Of a DNA stretch of 7,412 bases, positions 1-6,244 are shown piece after piece. Origin of the DNA: Gammaproteobacteria bacterium (GTDB lineage Bacteria; Pseudomonadota; Gammaproteobacteria; J113). The notes below the pieces were generated by a model. That model did no database searches. It was given only the letters and a program-made list of their open reading frames with translations, and had not been told where the DNA came from. The stretch covers positions 1-7,412 of the forward strand of contig RFJX01000034.1 of the NCBI GenBank assembly GCA_003694425.1. Reading direction: 5' to 3'. Position 1 is the first letter of the stretch. The number at the start of each line of letters is the position of its first letter. The translations under genes were made by a program, and so were the position numbers.

Positions 1-1024
1 GCACCACCCGGCCGACCTCGGTGTTGCCCACCAGCGGCGGCAGCTCGCTCGAGCGTTCCACCACCCTGCCGTCGAAGCGGACCACGATGTCCCCCGTCTG
101 CAGACCTGCCTTCTCCGCCGGGCTGCCCTCCAGTACCTTGGAGATCAGCGCGCCATGCGGCCGGTCCATCCCGAAGGACTCGGCCAGCTCACGGGTCACG
201 TCCTGAATCAGCACCCCGAGCCAGCCGCGGGTCACCTCGCCCTTCTCCCGGATCTGCTTGTAGACATTCTTCACCACATCCACCGGAATGGCGAAGGAGA
301 GCCCCATGAAGCCCCCGGTCCGGCTGAAGATCTGGGAATTGACCCCGATCACCCGGCCATCCATGTCGAACAGGGGGCCGCCCGAATTGCCCGGGTTGAT
401 GGCGGCATCGGTCTGGATGAAGGGGACATAGTTCTCGTCCGGCAGATTGCGCCCGAGCGCACTGATGATGCCGGCGGTGACGGTGTAGTCGAACCCGAAC
501 GGCGAGCCGATCGCAAGGACCCACTGTCCCACCTTGAGCCCGGAGGAATCTCCCAGCTTCAGGGTGGGCAGGTCCCTGGCTTCGATCCTGAGCACGGCGA
601 GATCGCTGCGCTCGTCGGAACCGACCAGCTTCGCCTCGAACTCGCGGCGGTCGCTCAGCCTTACCAGGATCTCGTCGGCATCCTTGACCACGTGATGGTT
701 GGTGATGATGTAGCCATCCTCCGCGATGATGAAGCCGGAGCCCAGGGAATGGACCGGCTCACCGCCGGGTCCACCGGGGCTCGGACCGAAGAAGTGGCGG
801 AAGAACTCGTTCCATGGCGAGTTCTCGGGCAGCTGGGGGAAGGGGATCCCCTGCGGCAGCTGGGGGCCGCCCCGCGGCTTGCTGGTGGTGCTGATGTTGA
901 CCACCGCATCCCGGTTCTGCTCCACGAGGGGTGTGAAGTCCGGCAGATCGACCCTTGCCTGGAGGGAAGCGGACAGGCCCAGGAGCATGAACATGATGAA
1001 GAACGCATTGCTGGCTTTACGCAT
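1..1024 (-). CDS. mucD: Periplasmic serine endoprotease, MucD/DegP/DegQ (HtrA) family; 3' end cut by window edge
   Basis: HtrA-family proteases degrade or refold misfolded envelope proteins in the periplasm. The first 341 residues are visible. A signal peptide spans about residues 1-23 (MRKAS followed by a hydrophobic FFIMFMLLGL stretch, likely cut after SLQA). A Pro/Gly-rich loop covers about 50-92, as in the LA loop of the family. A trypsin-like domain covers about 93-260 with the full triad: His111 in TNHHV, Asp141 in RSDLAVL and Ser214 in GNSGGPL. PDZ1 starts near 265 (RGWLGVLIQDV, later AGLQTGD) and is cut by the edge; a second PDZ is expected beyond it. ATG at 1024 is preceded by AGGGA at 7 nt spacing. 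The gene follows rseB by 50 bp with no terminator between, so it is probably cotranscribed with rpoE. The name mucD rests on this operon position; by sequence alone DegP or DegQ fits equally well. Confidence 0.93.
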   Translation of the reverse strand, partial: MRKASNAFFIMFMLLGLSASLQARVDLPDFTPLVEQNRDAVVNISTTSKPRGGPQLPQGIPFPQLPENSPWNEFFRHFFGPSPGGPGGEPVHSLGSGFIIAEDGYIITNHHVVKDADEILVRLSDRREFEAKLVGSDERSDLAVLRIEARDLPTLKLGDSSGLKVGQWVLAIGSPFGFDYTVTAGIISALGRNLPDENYVPFIQTDAAINPGNSGGPLFDMDGRVIGVNSQIFSRTGGFMGLSFAIPVDVVKNVYKQIREKGEVTRGWLGVLIQDVTRELAESFGMDRPHGALISKVLEGSPAEKAGLQTGDIVVRFDGRVVERSSELPPLVGNTEVGRVV

Positions 1025-1074
1025 CTTGAAGTCCCTGTTCGCTGAAAGTGGTTATGGATGCTGGTGGGCGGTGC

Positions 1075-2091
1075 TCAGCGGCGCCTGACCGACTCGTTCA
1101 CCAGGCGCAACGCCATCGGTGGCACCGCACCGATGGTGAGGATCTGGTAGCCATCGGCGACCCGGCCATAGGCGGTGACGGCACCCACCGAGGTGAAGCC
1201 CCGCATGGGTGGCTCTCCTTCGTCGAGTTTCTCGATGAAGACGGAGATGGTGGCGAGGCCATCGCCGAAGACCATGTGCGCCACGGCCTTCTTTCCGTTG
1301 TCTTCGTAGACCTCGGTGTGCTCCCGCTCGAAGCCGTCGGGCAGCCAGGTGACCTGCCATGGTTCGGCTTCGGACCCCGCTCCGGAAGGGGCGGTGGCAA
1401 GGGTCTGCCAGCTGTAACTTTCCCCCTGGATGGAGGGTGCGAGCAGCTCGTCCGGGATCTCCTGCGGATAGCGGATCTCGGTGAAGAGGATCTCCTCGAG
1501 CAGGCGGCCATGCCGGTTGCTCACACTCGAGCGCAGGAGGAGTTTTTTCTCCTCGTCGATCCAGAGGCGGCGGGCGAAGCGGAAGGGGCCGACCGGTCGC
1601 AGGTCGATTACGTAGGTGGGGCGCTGGGCCACCCAGTCCTTGCCCACCAGCACGAAGCGGTAGTTCCGGGCAACCCGATCCAGGCTGGAGGAGAACATCT
1701 GGGTGAGGCTGCGGTGCGGGCGCCGCCGCGCCACCAGAAGGGAATGCTCTCCGGGCATGATGCAGGTCACCTTCTCGTTGTCCCGGAGGATCTCGCGCGG
1801 CTTGCCGGTCAGGGAGACCAGACGCTCCCGTTCGCCGTTGCCATCGTGACGGTGAATGATGCGCATGCTGTACATGCCGTTGTCACGACGGTAGACGAAG
1901 ATCCCGTCATAGTTGAGCTGGTGGGCCGCCTCGGCCATCTCCGCGAGCAGCTGGCGGGGGTCCGGCTGCTCGCCTGCCCCGGCGACGACGGGCAAGCAGA
2001 GCGCCGCGAAGGTCAGAAGGAGAAAAAGGGGCCTGTCCAGGGATGGCCGGAACTCCGGAGCCGGGAATTCCGGATTACTGCTGGGGATCAT
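1075..2091 (-). CDS. rseB: Sigma-E factor regulatory protein RseB/MucB
   Basis: RseB is a periplasmic protein that binds RseA and protects it from site-1 proteolysis until lipoprotein or LPS signals release it. The 338-residue product is near the usual family length (about 318 in E. coli). A hydrophobic segment at about 21-38 looks like a signal peptide ending near VVAGAG. The N-terminal lipid-binding-like domain covers about 45-220 (LNYDGIFVYRRDNGMYSMRI is typical of its start). The C-terminal domain covers about 245-335, with WQVTWLPDGF, MVFGDGLATISVFIEKL and GYQILTIGAVPPMALRL, a very typical RseB ending. ATG at 2091 overlaps the 3' end of rseA by 17 bp, consistent with translational coupling. 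No clear Shine-Dalgarno precedes it, and about 20 residues including acidic ones lie before the hydrophobic core, so a later non-ATG start cannot be excluded. Confidence 0.93.
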   Translation of the reverse strand: MIPSSNPEFPAPEFRPSLDRPLFLLLTFAALCLPVVAGAGEQPDPRQLLAEMAEAAHQLNYDGIFVYRRDNGMYSMRIIHRHDGNGERERLVSLTGKPREILRDNEKVTCIMPGEHSLLVARRRPHRSLTQMFSSSLDRVARNYRFVLVGKDWVAQRPTYVIDLRPVGPFRFARRLWIDEEKKLLLRSSVSNRHGRLLEEILFTEIRYPQEIPDELLAPSIQGESYSWQTLATAPSGAGSEAEPWQVTWLPDGFEREHTEVYEDNGKKAVAHMVFGDGLATISVFIEKLDEGEPPMRGFTSVGAVTAYGRVADGYQILTIGAVPPMALRLVNESVRRR

Positions 2092-2656
2092 ACGTGACGA
2101 CTCTGACGTAGGGGATCATCCCGAAGTCGGACCGCTGCTCGAGGTGATTGACCAGGTAGCTGTTGAAGCGGGAGCTGGCAGGAATGGGGGTGGCCCTGAT
2201 GGCGGATGCGGGGGGCTCCTGCGGTTCCCCGGCATACGGAGTGGCGACCTGCCGGATGGCGGGAGAGACCGGTGGCGTAACGGCACTGGCGATCTGCCCC
2301 TGAGCGGCAGGAGAACCCGTTTCCACGTCCCCCTGCTGCTTCAGCCCGATGACGGTGAGCCCCGCCACGCTGGCGGCCACCGCCAGGCCGATGGCCGGAC
2401 GCAGCCATCGCTGTCGCCAGGGGGCCGGCGCGAGAATGGCCGGTTCCTTTGCTATGGAGTCGCGGATTCGATCGGCCAGGTCGATGCCGAAGGCCTCCGG
2501 CAGTTCGTCCCGCATCGCCTCCCCGATGAGGTGGTAGCGGTACCATTTCTGGCGCAACGCCTCGTCTGCGGCACAGCCACTGACTACCTCGTCGATTGCG
2601 CCGGCATCTTCATCGTCGATCAGCGCGGACAGCTCTTCCAGCTCTTTCTGACTCAT
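2075..2656 (-). CDS. rseA: Sigma-E anti-sigma factor RseA/MucA
   Basis: RseA is a single-pass inner-membrane protein whose cytoplasmic N-terminus sequesters RpoE; stepwise proteolysis releases the sigma factor. The 193-residue reading starts MSQKELEELSALIDDED, which matches how RseA/MucA proteins begin. The sigma-binding domain is about 1-75, with WYRYHLIGEAMRDELP at about 38-53 as the family signature. One transmembrane helix lies at about 86-105 (RPAIGLAVAASVAGLTVIGL), followed by a Pro/Ala-rich periplasmic tail and a conserved-looking end, VRVVTYDPQQ. I chose ATG at 2656 over an in-frame GTG at 2665. The ATG has GGAG 8 nt upstream, whereas the GTG overlaps that same GGAG and would add three residues absent from homologues. 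The gene starts 5 bp after the rpoE stop and overlaps the rseB start. Confidence 0.94.
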   Translation of the reverse strand: MSQKELEELSALIDDEDAGAIDEVVSGCAADEALRQKWYRYHLIGEAMRDELPEAFGIDLADRIRDSIAKEPAILAPAPWRQRWLRPAIGLAVAASVAGLTVIGLKQQGDVETGSPAAQGQIASAVTPPVSPAIRQVATPYAGEPQEPPASAIRATPIPASSRFNSYLVNHLEQRSDFGMIPYVRVVTYDPQQ

Positions 2657-2661
2657 GGCGG

Positions 2662-3243
2662 TCACTCCAGCAATGGTTTCAGCTGCTTGTCGATCGCTTC
2701 ACGCGCCCGGAAGATGCGTGAACGAACGGTACCTATCGGACATTCCATGACCTTGGCGATCTCGTCGTAGCTCAGTCCCTCGAGCTCCCGCAGCGTGATC
2801 GCCGTCTTCAGGTCCTCGGGCAACGAATCGATGGCCCGGCTGATGGTCTCCCTGACCTGGTCCCTGCTCAGCAGGTTTTCGGGTGTCGCGGTCTCCTGCA
2901 ACAGGTCCTCGGTATTGATCTGATCCCCTTCCTGGTTGGTCAGATCGACGGTCGAGGGCCGCCTCGACTGCGCCACCAGATAATTTTTCGCCGTATTGAT
3001 GGCGATCCGGTAGAGCCAGGTATAGAAGGCGCTGTCGCCCCGGAACCTGGGCAGGGCCCGGTAGGCCTTGATGAAGGCCTCCTGGGTCACGTCCAGTGCC
3101 TCACTCGGGTCCTTCACGTAACGGGACACCAGCTTCGCGATCTTGTGCTGATATTTCAGCACCAGCAGATCGAAGGCGTGTTTGTCGCCCTGCTGCGCCC
3201 GACGGACCAGTTCGGCATCGCTCTCCCTGGCTCGGCTCTCCAT
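2662..3243 (-). CDS. rpoE: RNA polymerase sigma factor RpoE (sigma-E / AlgU / AlgT)
   Basis: This extracytoplasmic-function sigma factor directs RNA polymerase to envelope-stress genes. The 193-residue product fits the group size (191-193 in E. coli and P. aeruginosa). Region 2 covers about 20-90: FDLLVLKYQHKI, then DVTQEAFIKAYRALPRFRGD and SAFYTWLYRIAINTAKN (-10 recognition and melting). Region 4 covers about 130-186: LPEDLKTAITLRELEGLSYD, then the helix-turn-helix EIAKVMECPIGTVRSRIFRA (-35 recognition). These blocks are near identical to the E. coli and Pseudomonas proteins. ATG at 3243 has a purine-rich GGAAAGGCAGG just upstream and gives a normal N-terminus. It is the first gene of rpoE-rseA-rseB-mucD, divergent from nadB, with a sigma-E-type promoter ahead of it. 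Confidence 0.97.
   Translation of the reverse strand: MESRARESDAELVRRAQQGDKHAFDLLVLKYQHKIAKLVSRYVKDPSEALDVTQEAFIKAYRALPRFRGDSAFYTWLYRIAINTAKNYLVAQSRRPSTVDLTNQEGDQINTEDLLQETATPENLLSRDQVRETISRAIDSLPEDLKTAITLRELEGLSYDEIAKVMECPIGTVRSRIFRAREAIDKQLKPLLE
2665..2668 (-). promoter_or_regulatory. Ribosome binding site deciding the rseA start
   Basis: On the minus strand GGAG occupies 2668-2665 inside the last codons of rpoE, 8 nt before ATG at 2656. It shares a base with the alternative GTG start at 2665, so it can only serve the ATG. A Shine-Dalgarno embedded in the end of rpoE suggests coupled synthesis of the sigma factor and its antagonist. Confidence 0.65.
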
Positions 3244-3287
3244 CAGCCTGCCTTTCCGCGGGCGCGCCCAGCCGGTGGCCTGCTTCG

Positions 3288-3314
3288 GTAGACCGTGAGC
3301 AGGGCGTTAAGTTC
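3288..3314 (-). promoter_or_regulatory. Candidate sigma-E autoregulatory promoter of rpoE operon
   Basis: On the minus strand a perfect -35 core GAACTT (3314-3309) is followed after exactly 16 nt by TCTAC (3292-3288). Known RpoE/AlgU promoters read GAACTT, 16-17 nt, then TCTGA or TCAAA-like -10s. Transcription would start near 3281 and give a leader of about 38 nt before the rpoE ATG at 3243. Position, spacing and strand all fit the autoregulation known for rpoE in E. coli and algU in Pseudomonas. The promoter call is inferred from the motif match. Confidence 0.72.
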
Positions 3315-3331
3315 TGATTCAGCTGGACAGG

Positions 3332-3360
3332 ATTGCATGAATTCCGGAAGACTCCGTAAA
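3332..3360 (-). promoter_or_regulatory. Possible upstream sigma-70 promoter of rpoE
   Basis: On the minus strand TTTACG (3360-3355) and TGCAAT (3337-3332) are separated by 17 nt, each matching 4 of 6 consensus bases. It would give a basal transcript starting upstream of the sigma-E site, an arrangement known for rpoE and algU operons. The match is weak and could be chance. Confidence 0.25.
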
Positions 3361-3416
3361 CGGTTACCATCTGGCGGTCCGGCGGCACCGTCCGCCCTCC
3401 GGCGGGACGGGCCGGA

Positions 3417-3450
3417 CTTGCCCTTTCCTGCGACCCCGGGTCGCGGCAAG
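3417..3450. repeat. Inverted repeat, possible operator upstream of nadB
   Basis: The core GCGACCCCGGGTCGC (3430-3444) is two 7 bp arms around one central base. It is flanked by CTTGCC (3417-3422) and GGCAAG (3445-3450), also inverted, with a 7 nt bulge on the left. The one-base centre argues against an RNA hairpin and for a protein-binding DNA site. It sits just upstream of TAGAAT at 3462-3467, covering the expected -35 region of a nadB promoter. No regulator is identified, and GC-rich DNA produces such symmetry by chance fairly often. Confidence 0.35.
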
Positions 3451-3461
3451 GCGTACCAGCG

Positions 3462-3467
3462 TAGAAT
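3462..3467 (+). promoter_or_regulatory. Candidate -10 box for nadB
   Basis: TAGAAT matches 5 of 6 bases of the sigma-70 -10 consensus and lies 85 bp before the chosen nadB ATG. No good -35 is present at 16-18 nt upstream; that position is occupied by the GC-rich inverted repeat. If real, it would be a weak or activator-dependent promoter. Confidence 0.3.
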
Positions 3468-3552
3468 GTTCCACTTCTGCCAGGACCGGGCCGGTGACAC
3501 CCGGGCTGTCCGGTCTCCCCGGGGCCACAGGATCCGGACCGGCAAGGCGCGC

Positions 3553-5151
3553 ATGATAGCAAAAGCAGACAATATGACGCAGCGCAGTGACGTACTCATC
3601 ATCGGCAGCGGGGCAGCCGGGCTCAGTCTGGCCCTGATCCTGGCGGAGAGGCTCCGCGTCACGGTGATCGCCAAGGGGGCGTTGCGTGAAGGCAACACAC
3701 TCTACGCCCAGGGGGGGATCTCCGCGGTCTTCGACAGCAACGATTCCGTCACCAGCCACGTCGAGGATACCCTGCGCGCGGGGGCCGGACTGTGTCACCG
3801 GGAGGTGGTGGAGCACGTCGCCAGCCAGGGCCGGGCCAGTATCGAATGGCTGGCCTCGCTCGGCGTCCCTTTCACCCTCGGCGAGGGGGGGTTCCACCTC
3901 ACCCGTGAGGGAGGACACAGCCATCGCCGGGTGATCCATGCCGAGGATGCGACCGGGCGGGCGGTGGAGCTGACCCTGGAAGAGAAGGTCCGCCGTCACC
4001 CGGGGATCATGCTCCATGAATTTCACGTGGCCGTTGACCTCATCACCGGCGATGGGGAGGAAAGATGCATCGGCGCCTATGTCTACGACCGCTCCGGCCG
4101 GCGCGTAGAGACCTTCCTCGCCCCCGTCACGGTCCTGGCGACCGGCGGCTCGGGCAAGGTCTATCTCTACACTTCCAATCCCGACGTCGCCACCGGTGAC
4201 GGGATTGCGATGGCTTGGCGTGCGGGCTGCCGGATAGCCAACATGGAGTTCTTCCAGTTCCATCCCACCTGTCTGTTCCATCCCCAGGCCAAGTCGTTCC
4301 TCATCTCGGAGGCGCTCAGAGGAGAGGGAGCGGTGCTGCGCCTGCCGGACGGCGAGCGCTTCATGCCCCGCTTCCATGAACAGGCCGAACTCGCCCCGCG
4401 GGACATCGTCGCCCGCGCCATCGACCATGAGATGAAACGGCTGGGGATCGACTGCGTCTATCTGGACATCACCCACCGGCCCCCGGAGTTCATCCGTGAC
4501 CACTTCCCCACCATCTTCCAGCGCTGTCTCGAGTTCGGCTTCGACCTGACCCGGGAACCGATCCCCGTGGTCCCGGCGGCGCATTACCAGTGCGGCGGCG
4601 TGGTCACCGATCTGACCGGGGCCACCAGCCTCGCCGGCCTCTATGCCATCGGTGAGGTGGCCTGTACCGGCCTGCATGGTGCGAACCGCATGGCCAGCAA
4701 CTCGCTGCTGGAGTGCCTGGTATTCGCCCGCGGGTGCGCCACGGACATCCTCCGGCGCAGCGCGGAACTGGAGCAGCCCGGCAACCCTCCCCCCTGGGAC
4801 GAGAGCCGGGTCACCGATTCCGATGAGGAGGTGGTGGTGGCCCATGACTGGGACGAATTGCGACGGATGATGTGGGACTATGTCGGCATCGTCCGCAGCG
4901 ACAGCCGGCTGGAACGGGCGCTGCGGCGGGTCGAGGTGCTGAGTCAGGAGGTCGATGACTACTATGCCCGTTTCAGGCTGACCCAGGATCTCATCGAGCT
5001 GCGCAACCTGGTCGTGGTGGCGGAGCTGATCATCCGCAGCGCCATGCGCCGCAAGGAGAGCCGCGGCCTGCACTACAATGTCGACCATCCGGAACCGGAC
5101 CCCGCCTGGGAGGGCGTGGATACCGTACTGTGGCGTGGGGAGGCGCACTGA
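3553..5151 (+). CDS. nadB: L-aspartate oxidase
   Basis: NadB is a cytoplasmic FAD enzyme that oxidises L-aspartate to iminoaspartate, the first step of de novo NAD synthesis; NadA then makes quinolinate. The 532-residue product is near E. coli NadB (540). The FAD-binding GSGAAG is at 18-23, followed by YAQGGI and [12 protein letters not shown]. Residues equivalent to the E. coli active site are present: Glu119 (E. coli 121), His237 (244), Arg283 (290), His344 (351) and Arg379 (386). [20 protein letters not shown] and the C-terminal helical domain are intact. I chose ATG at 3553 because AAGG lies 5 nt upstream; a second in-frame ATG at 3574 lacks a Shine-Dalgarno and gives 525 residues. It is divergent from rpoE, as in Pseudomonas and E. 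coli, and is followed after 2 bp by the SDR gene. Confidence 0.96.
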   Translation: MIAKADNMTQRSDVLIIGSGAAGLSLALILAERLRVTVIAKGALREGNTLYAQGGISAVFDSNDSVTSHVEDTLRAGAGLCHREVVEHVASQGRASIEWLASLGVPFTLGEGGFHLTREGGHSHRRVIHAEDATGRAVELTLEEKVRRHPGIMLHEFHVAVDLITGDGEERCIGAYVYDRSGRRVETFLAPVTVLATGGSGKVYLYTSNPDVATGDGIAMAWRAGCRIANMEFFQFHPTCLFHPQAKSFLISEALRGEGAVLRLPDGERFMPRFHEQAELAPRDIVARAIDHEMKRLGIDCVYLDITHRPPEFIRDHFPTIFQRCLEFGFDLTREPIPVVPAAHYQCGGVVTDLTGATSLAGLYAIGEVACTGLHGANRMASNSLLECLVFARGCATDILRRSAELEQPGNPPPWDESRVTDSDEEVVVAHDWDELRRMMWDYVGIVRSDSRLERALRRVEVLSQEVDDYYARFRLTQDLIELRNLVVVAELIIRSAMRRKESRGLHYNVDHPEPDPAWEGVDTVLWRGEAH

Positions 5152-5153
5152 AA

Positions 5154-5933
5154 ATGAACCCGGACCAGAAACTTGCCGCGCTGCTGAAGGAATACACCCC
5201 GGCCCGGGACTGCCTGGCCGGCAGGACCATCCTGATAACCGGCGCCGCCGACGGGATCGGCCGGGCCGTCGCGAAGCGCCTGGCCGGGCATCAGGCCACG
5301 GTCATCCTGCTGGACAGGAACGTACCCAGGCTGGAGACCATCTACGACGAGATCGAGGCCAGCGGGGCGCCCCAGCCGGCCATCTACCCCCTGAACCTGG
5401 AGGGCGCCACCCAGGCGGACTACCGGGAGCTGGCTGCCACCATCAGGAAGAAGCTCGGCCAGCTCCACGGAGTGATCCACAACGCCGCCCATTTCACCGG
5501 GCTGACCGCCATCGAGCATTTCGACTACGAGACCTGGCTCAAGACCCTGCAGGTCAATCTCAACGCCCCCTTTCTCCTGACCCAGGTGACGCTGCCCATG
5601 CTGCGCGAGGTCGATGCGGGGGCAATCCTCTTCACCTCCTGCAACATCGTCCACAGTCAGGCCGCGTACTGGGGCGCCTACGGGGTCTCGAAGTACGCCA
5701 TCGAGGGATTCGCCCGGATCCTCCACGAGGAGGTGGAGGCCAACACCACCATCCGGGTCAACCTGCTCGATCCGGGGCCGGTCCGTTCCCATCTCCGGAG
5801 CCTCGCCTATCCCGCCGAGGATGCGGAGAAGCTGCCGGTACCGGAGGCCATCACCACACCTTATGTCCTGCTGATGGACCCTGCCCTCCCGGCCGTCCGG
5901 GGCCAGCGTTTCGCCCTCGAAGAAGAAGCGTAG
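5154..5933 (+). CDS. YciK-like short-chain dehydrogenase/reductase (SDR)
   Basis: Cytoplasmic NAD(P)-dependent oxidoreductase of the SDR superfamily; substrate unknown. The 259-residue protein has the Rossmann motif TGAADGIG at 29-36, HNAA in place of NNAG, Asn135 in VNLN, and YGVSK giving Tyr176 and Lys180. Overall it follows E. coli YciK closely (DAGAILFTS, WGAYGVSKYA, NLLDPGPVRS). The residue 13 before the catalytic Tyr, normally Ser, is Cys163, with Ser162 next to it. Asp54 at the end of the second strand (LLDRN) hints at NAD rather than NADP. I chose ATG at 5154, with GGAGG 10 nt upstream inside the nadB end, over a GTG at 5130 with no Shine-Dalgarno. The 2 bp gap from nadB implies one transcript. 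A redox role linked to NAD supply is conjecture. Confidence 0.85.
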   Translation: MNPDQKLAALLKEYTPARDCLAGRTILITGAADGIGRAVAKRLAGHQATVILLDRNVPRLETIYDEIEASGAPQPAIYPLNLEGATQADYRELAATIRKKLGQLHGVIHNAAHFTGLTAIEHFDYETWLKTLQVNLNAPFLLTQVTLPMLREVDAGAILFTSCNIVHSQAAYWGAYGVSKYAIEGFARILHEEVEANTTIRVNLLDPGPVRSHLRSLAYPAEDAEKLPVPEAITTPYVLLMDPALPAVRGQRFALEEEA

Positions 5934-6013
5934 GCCGGCACCGGGCACCCTCGATGCGCGGCGGGAGAGACGCCCGGTACCCCCTTCCCCCGGCCCCCTG
6001 ACAGAGACAGGCG

Positions 6014-6042
6014 TTGAAAGTTTGACGTTGGCGGACCATTAT
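6014..6042 (+). promoter_or_regulatory. Candidate sigma-70 promoter of the diguanylate cyclase
   Basis: TTGAAA (6014-6019, 5 of 6 consensus bases) is followed after 17 nt by CATTAT (6037-6042, 4 of 6). The local drop in GC supports it. Transcription would begin near 6049. A neighbouring TTGACG (6022-6027) has no convincing -10 at proper spacing. Confidence 0.45.
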
Positions 6043-6062
6043 TGGACATGATCACTGACATG

Positions 6063-6095
6063 GCGTCTGTACACTGACGCGGCAAGGGTTGCCGC
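6063..6095 (+). other. Leader hairpins upstream of the diguanylate cyclase
   Basis: GCGGCAA (6079-6085) and TTGCCGC (6089-6095) form a perfect 7 bp stem with a GGG loop. A second stem, GCGTC (6063-6067) with GACGC (6076-6080), shares two bases with the first, so the two could be mutually exclusive. No T-run follows, so this is not a standard terminator. CACTGAC also occurs twice here (6053-6059 and 6072-6078, 19 bp apart). The sequence does not resemble the c-di-GMP riboswitches I know. It may be a structured 5' leader or a protein-binding site. Confidence 0.35.
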
Positions 6096-6235
6096 AGACC
6101 CGTGCGGGGAACCTGGGCAGGCACCAACGGAATGCGCTTTACCATCTGATTTCAAAACGTTTTTCACCTGGGTCCCGGGGAGCGGAAACAGGTTGGCACG
6201 ATGTCTGCTTGGAAGAAGGTGCAGACAAACGGGGT

Positions 6236-6239
6236 GAGG
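6236..6239 (+). promoter_or_regulatory. Ribosome binding site of the diguanylate cyclase
   Basis: GAGG within GGGGTGAGGT lies 5 nt before ATG at 6245. It fixes the start at 6245 rather than at upstream in-frame alternatives, whose predicted extra residues cross the promoter and hairpin region and look non-coding. Confidence 0.65.
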
Positions 6240-6244
6240 TTTAC

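Larger units (their letters stand above)
3244..3552. other. Divergent rpoE / nadB control region
   Basis: This 309 bp spacer has no credible gene. Its rpoE-proximal half holds the sigma-E-like promoter and a weak sigma-70-like promoter, both on the minus strand. The nadB-proximal half is very GC-rich and holds an inverted repeat (3417-3450), a plus-strand TAGAAT box (3462-3467), and a GACCGG/CCGGTC pair (3484-3489 with 3510-3515) that would form a hairpin in a nadB leader. An open frame continues upstream of nadB into this region, but its predicted residues are low-complexity and do not resemble any NadB N-terminus. Confidence 0.6.
5934..6244. other. Spacer between SDR and diguanylate cyclase
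   Basis: This 311 bp region holds no credible coding frame. Its first 70 bp are GC-rich, with an ACCGGGC/GCCCGGT pair (5940-5946 with 5972-5978) but no following T-run, so no clear intrinsic terminator. A sigma-70-like promoter lies at 6014-6042, hairpins at 6063-6095, an AAAACGTTTT palindrome at 6154-6163, and the cyclase ribosome binding site at 6236-6239. The leader from the putative promoter would be about 195 nt, long for a simple 5' UTR. Confidence 0.55.

Noticed and set aside
155..1045. Plus-strand open frame opposite the protease gene
   Set aside because: Shadow of the HtrA-family gene, whose triad and PDZ motifs are intact on the minus strand.
1048..2097. Long plus-strand open frame opposite rseB
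   Set aside because: Antisense shadow of rseB; no recognisable domain, and the minus strand carries clear RseB signatures.
3295..3552. N-terminal extension of nadB by 86 residues
   Set aside because: The extra residues are low-complexity, cross the promoter region and have no counterpart in NadB, which normally starts shortly before the FAD-binding motif.
3364..5148. Very long open frame antisense to nadB
   Set aside because: It mirrors nadB codon by codon in GC-rich DNA. The residues resemble no family, while nadB on the other strand has a complete set of active-site motifs.
5940..5978. Intrinsic terminator after the SDR gene
   Set aside because: There is a 7 bp stem but the loop is 25 nt and no T-run follows.
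5078..6001. Alternative 307-residue open frame over the SDR gene
   Set aside because: Arg/Pro/Gly-rich frame-shifted reading; the SDR frame has the Rossmann and YxxxK motifs and a ribosome binding site.
6049..6244. c-di-GMP riboswitch upstream of the cyclase
   Set aside because: I could not find the conserved core sequences of the GEMM-type classes; the stems present are short and simple.
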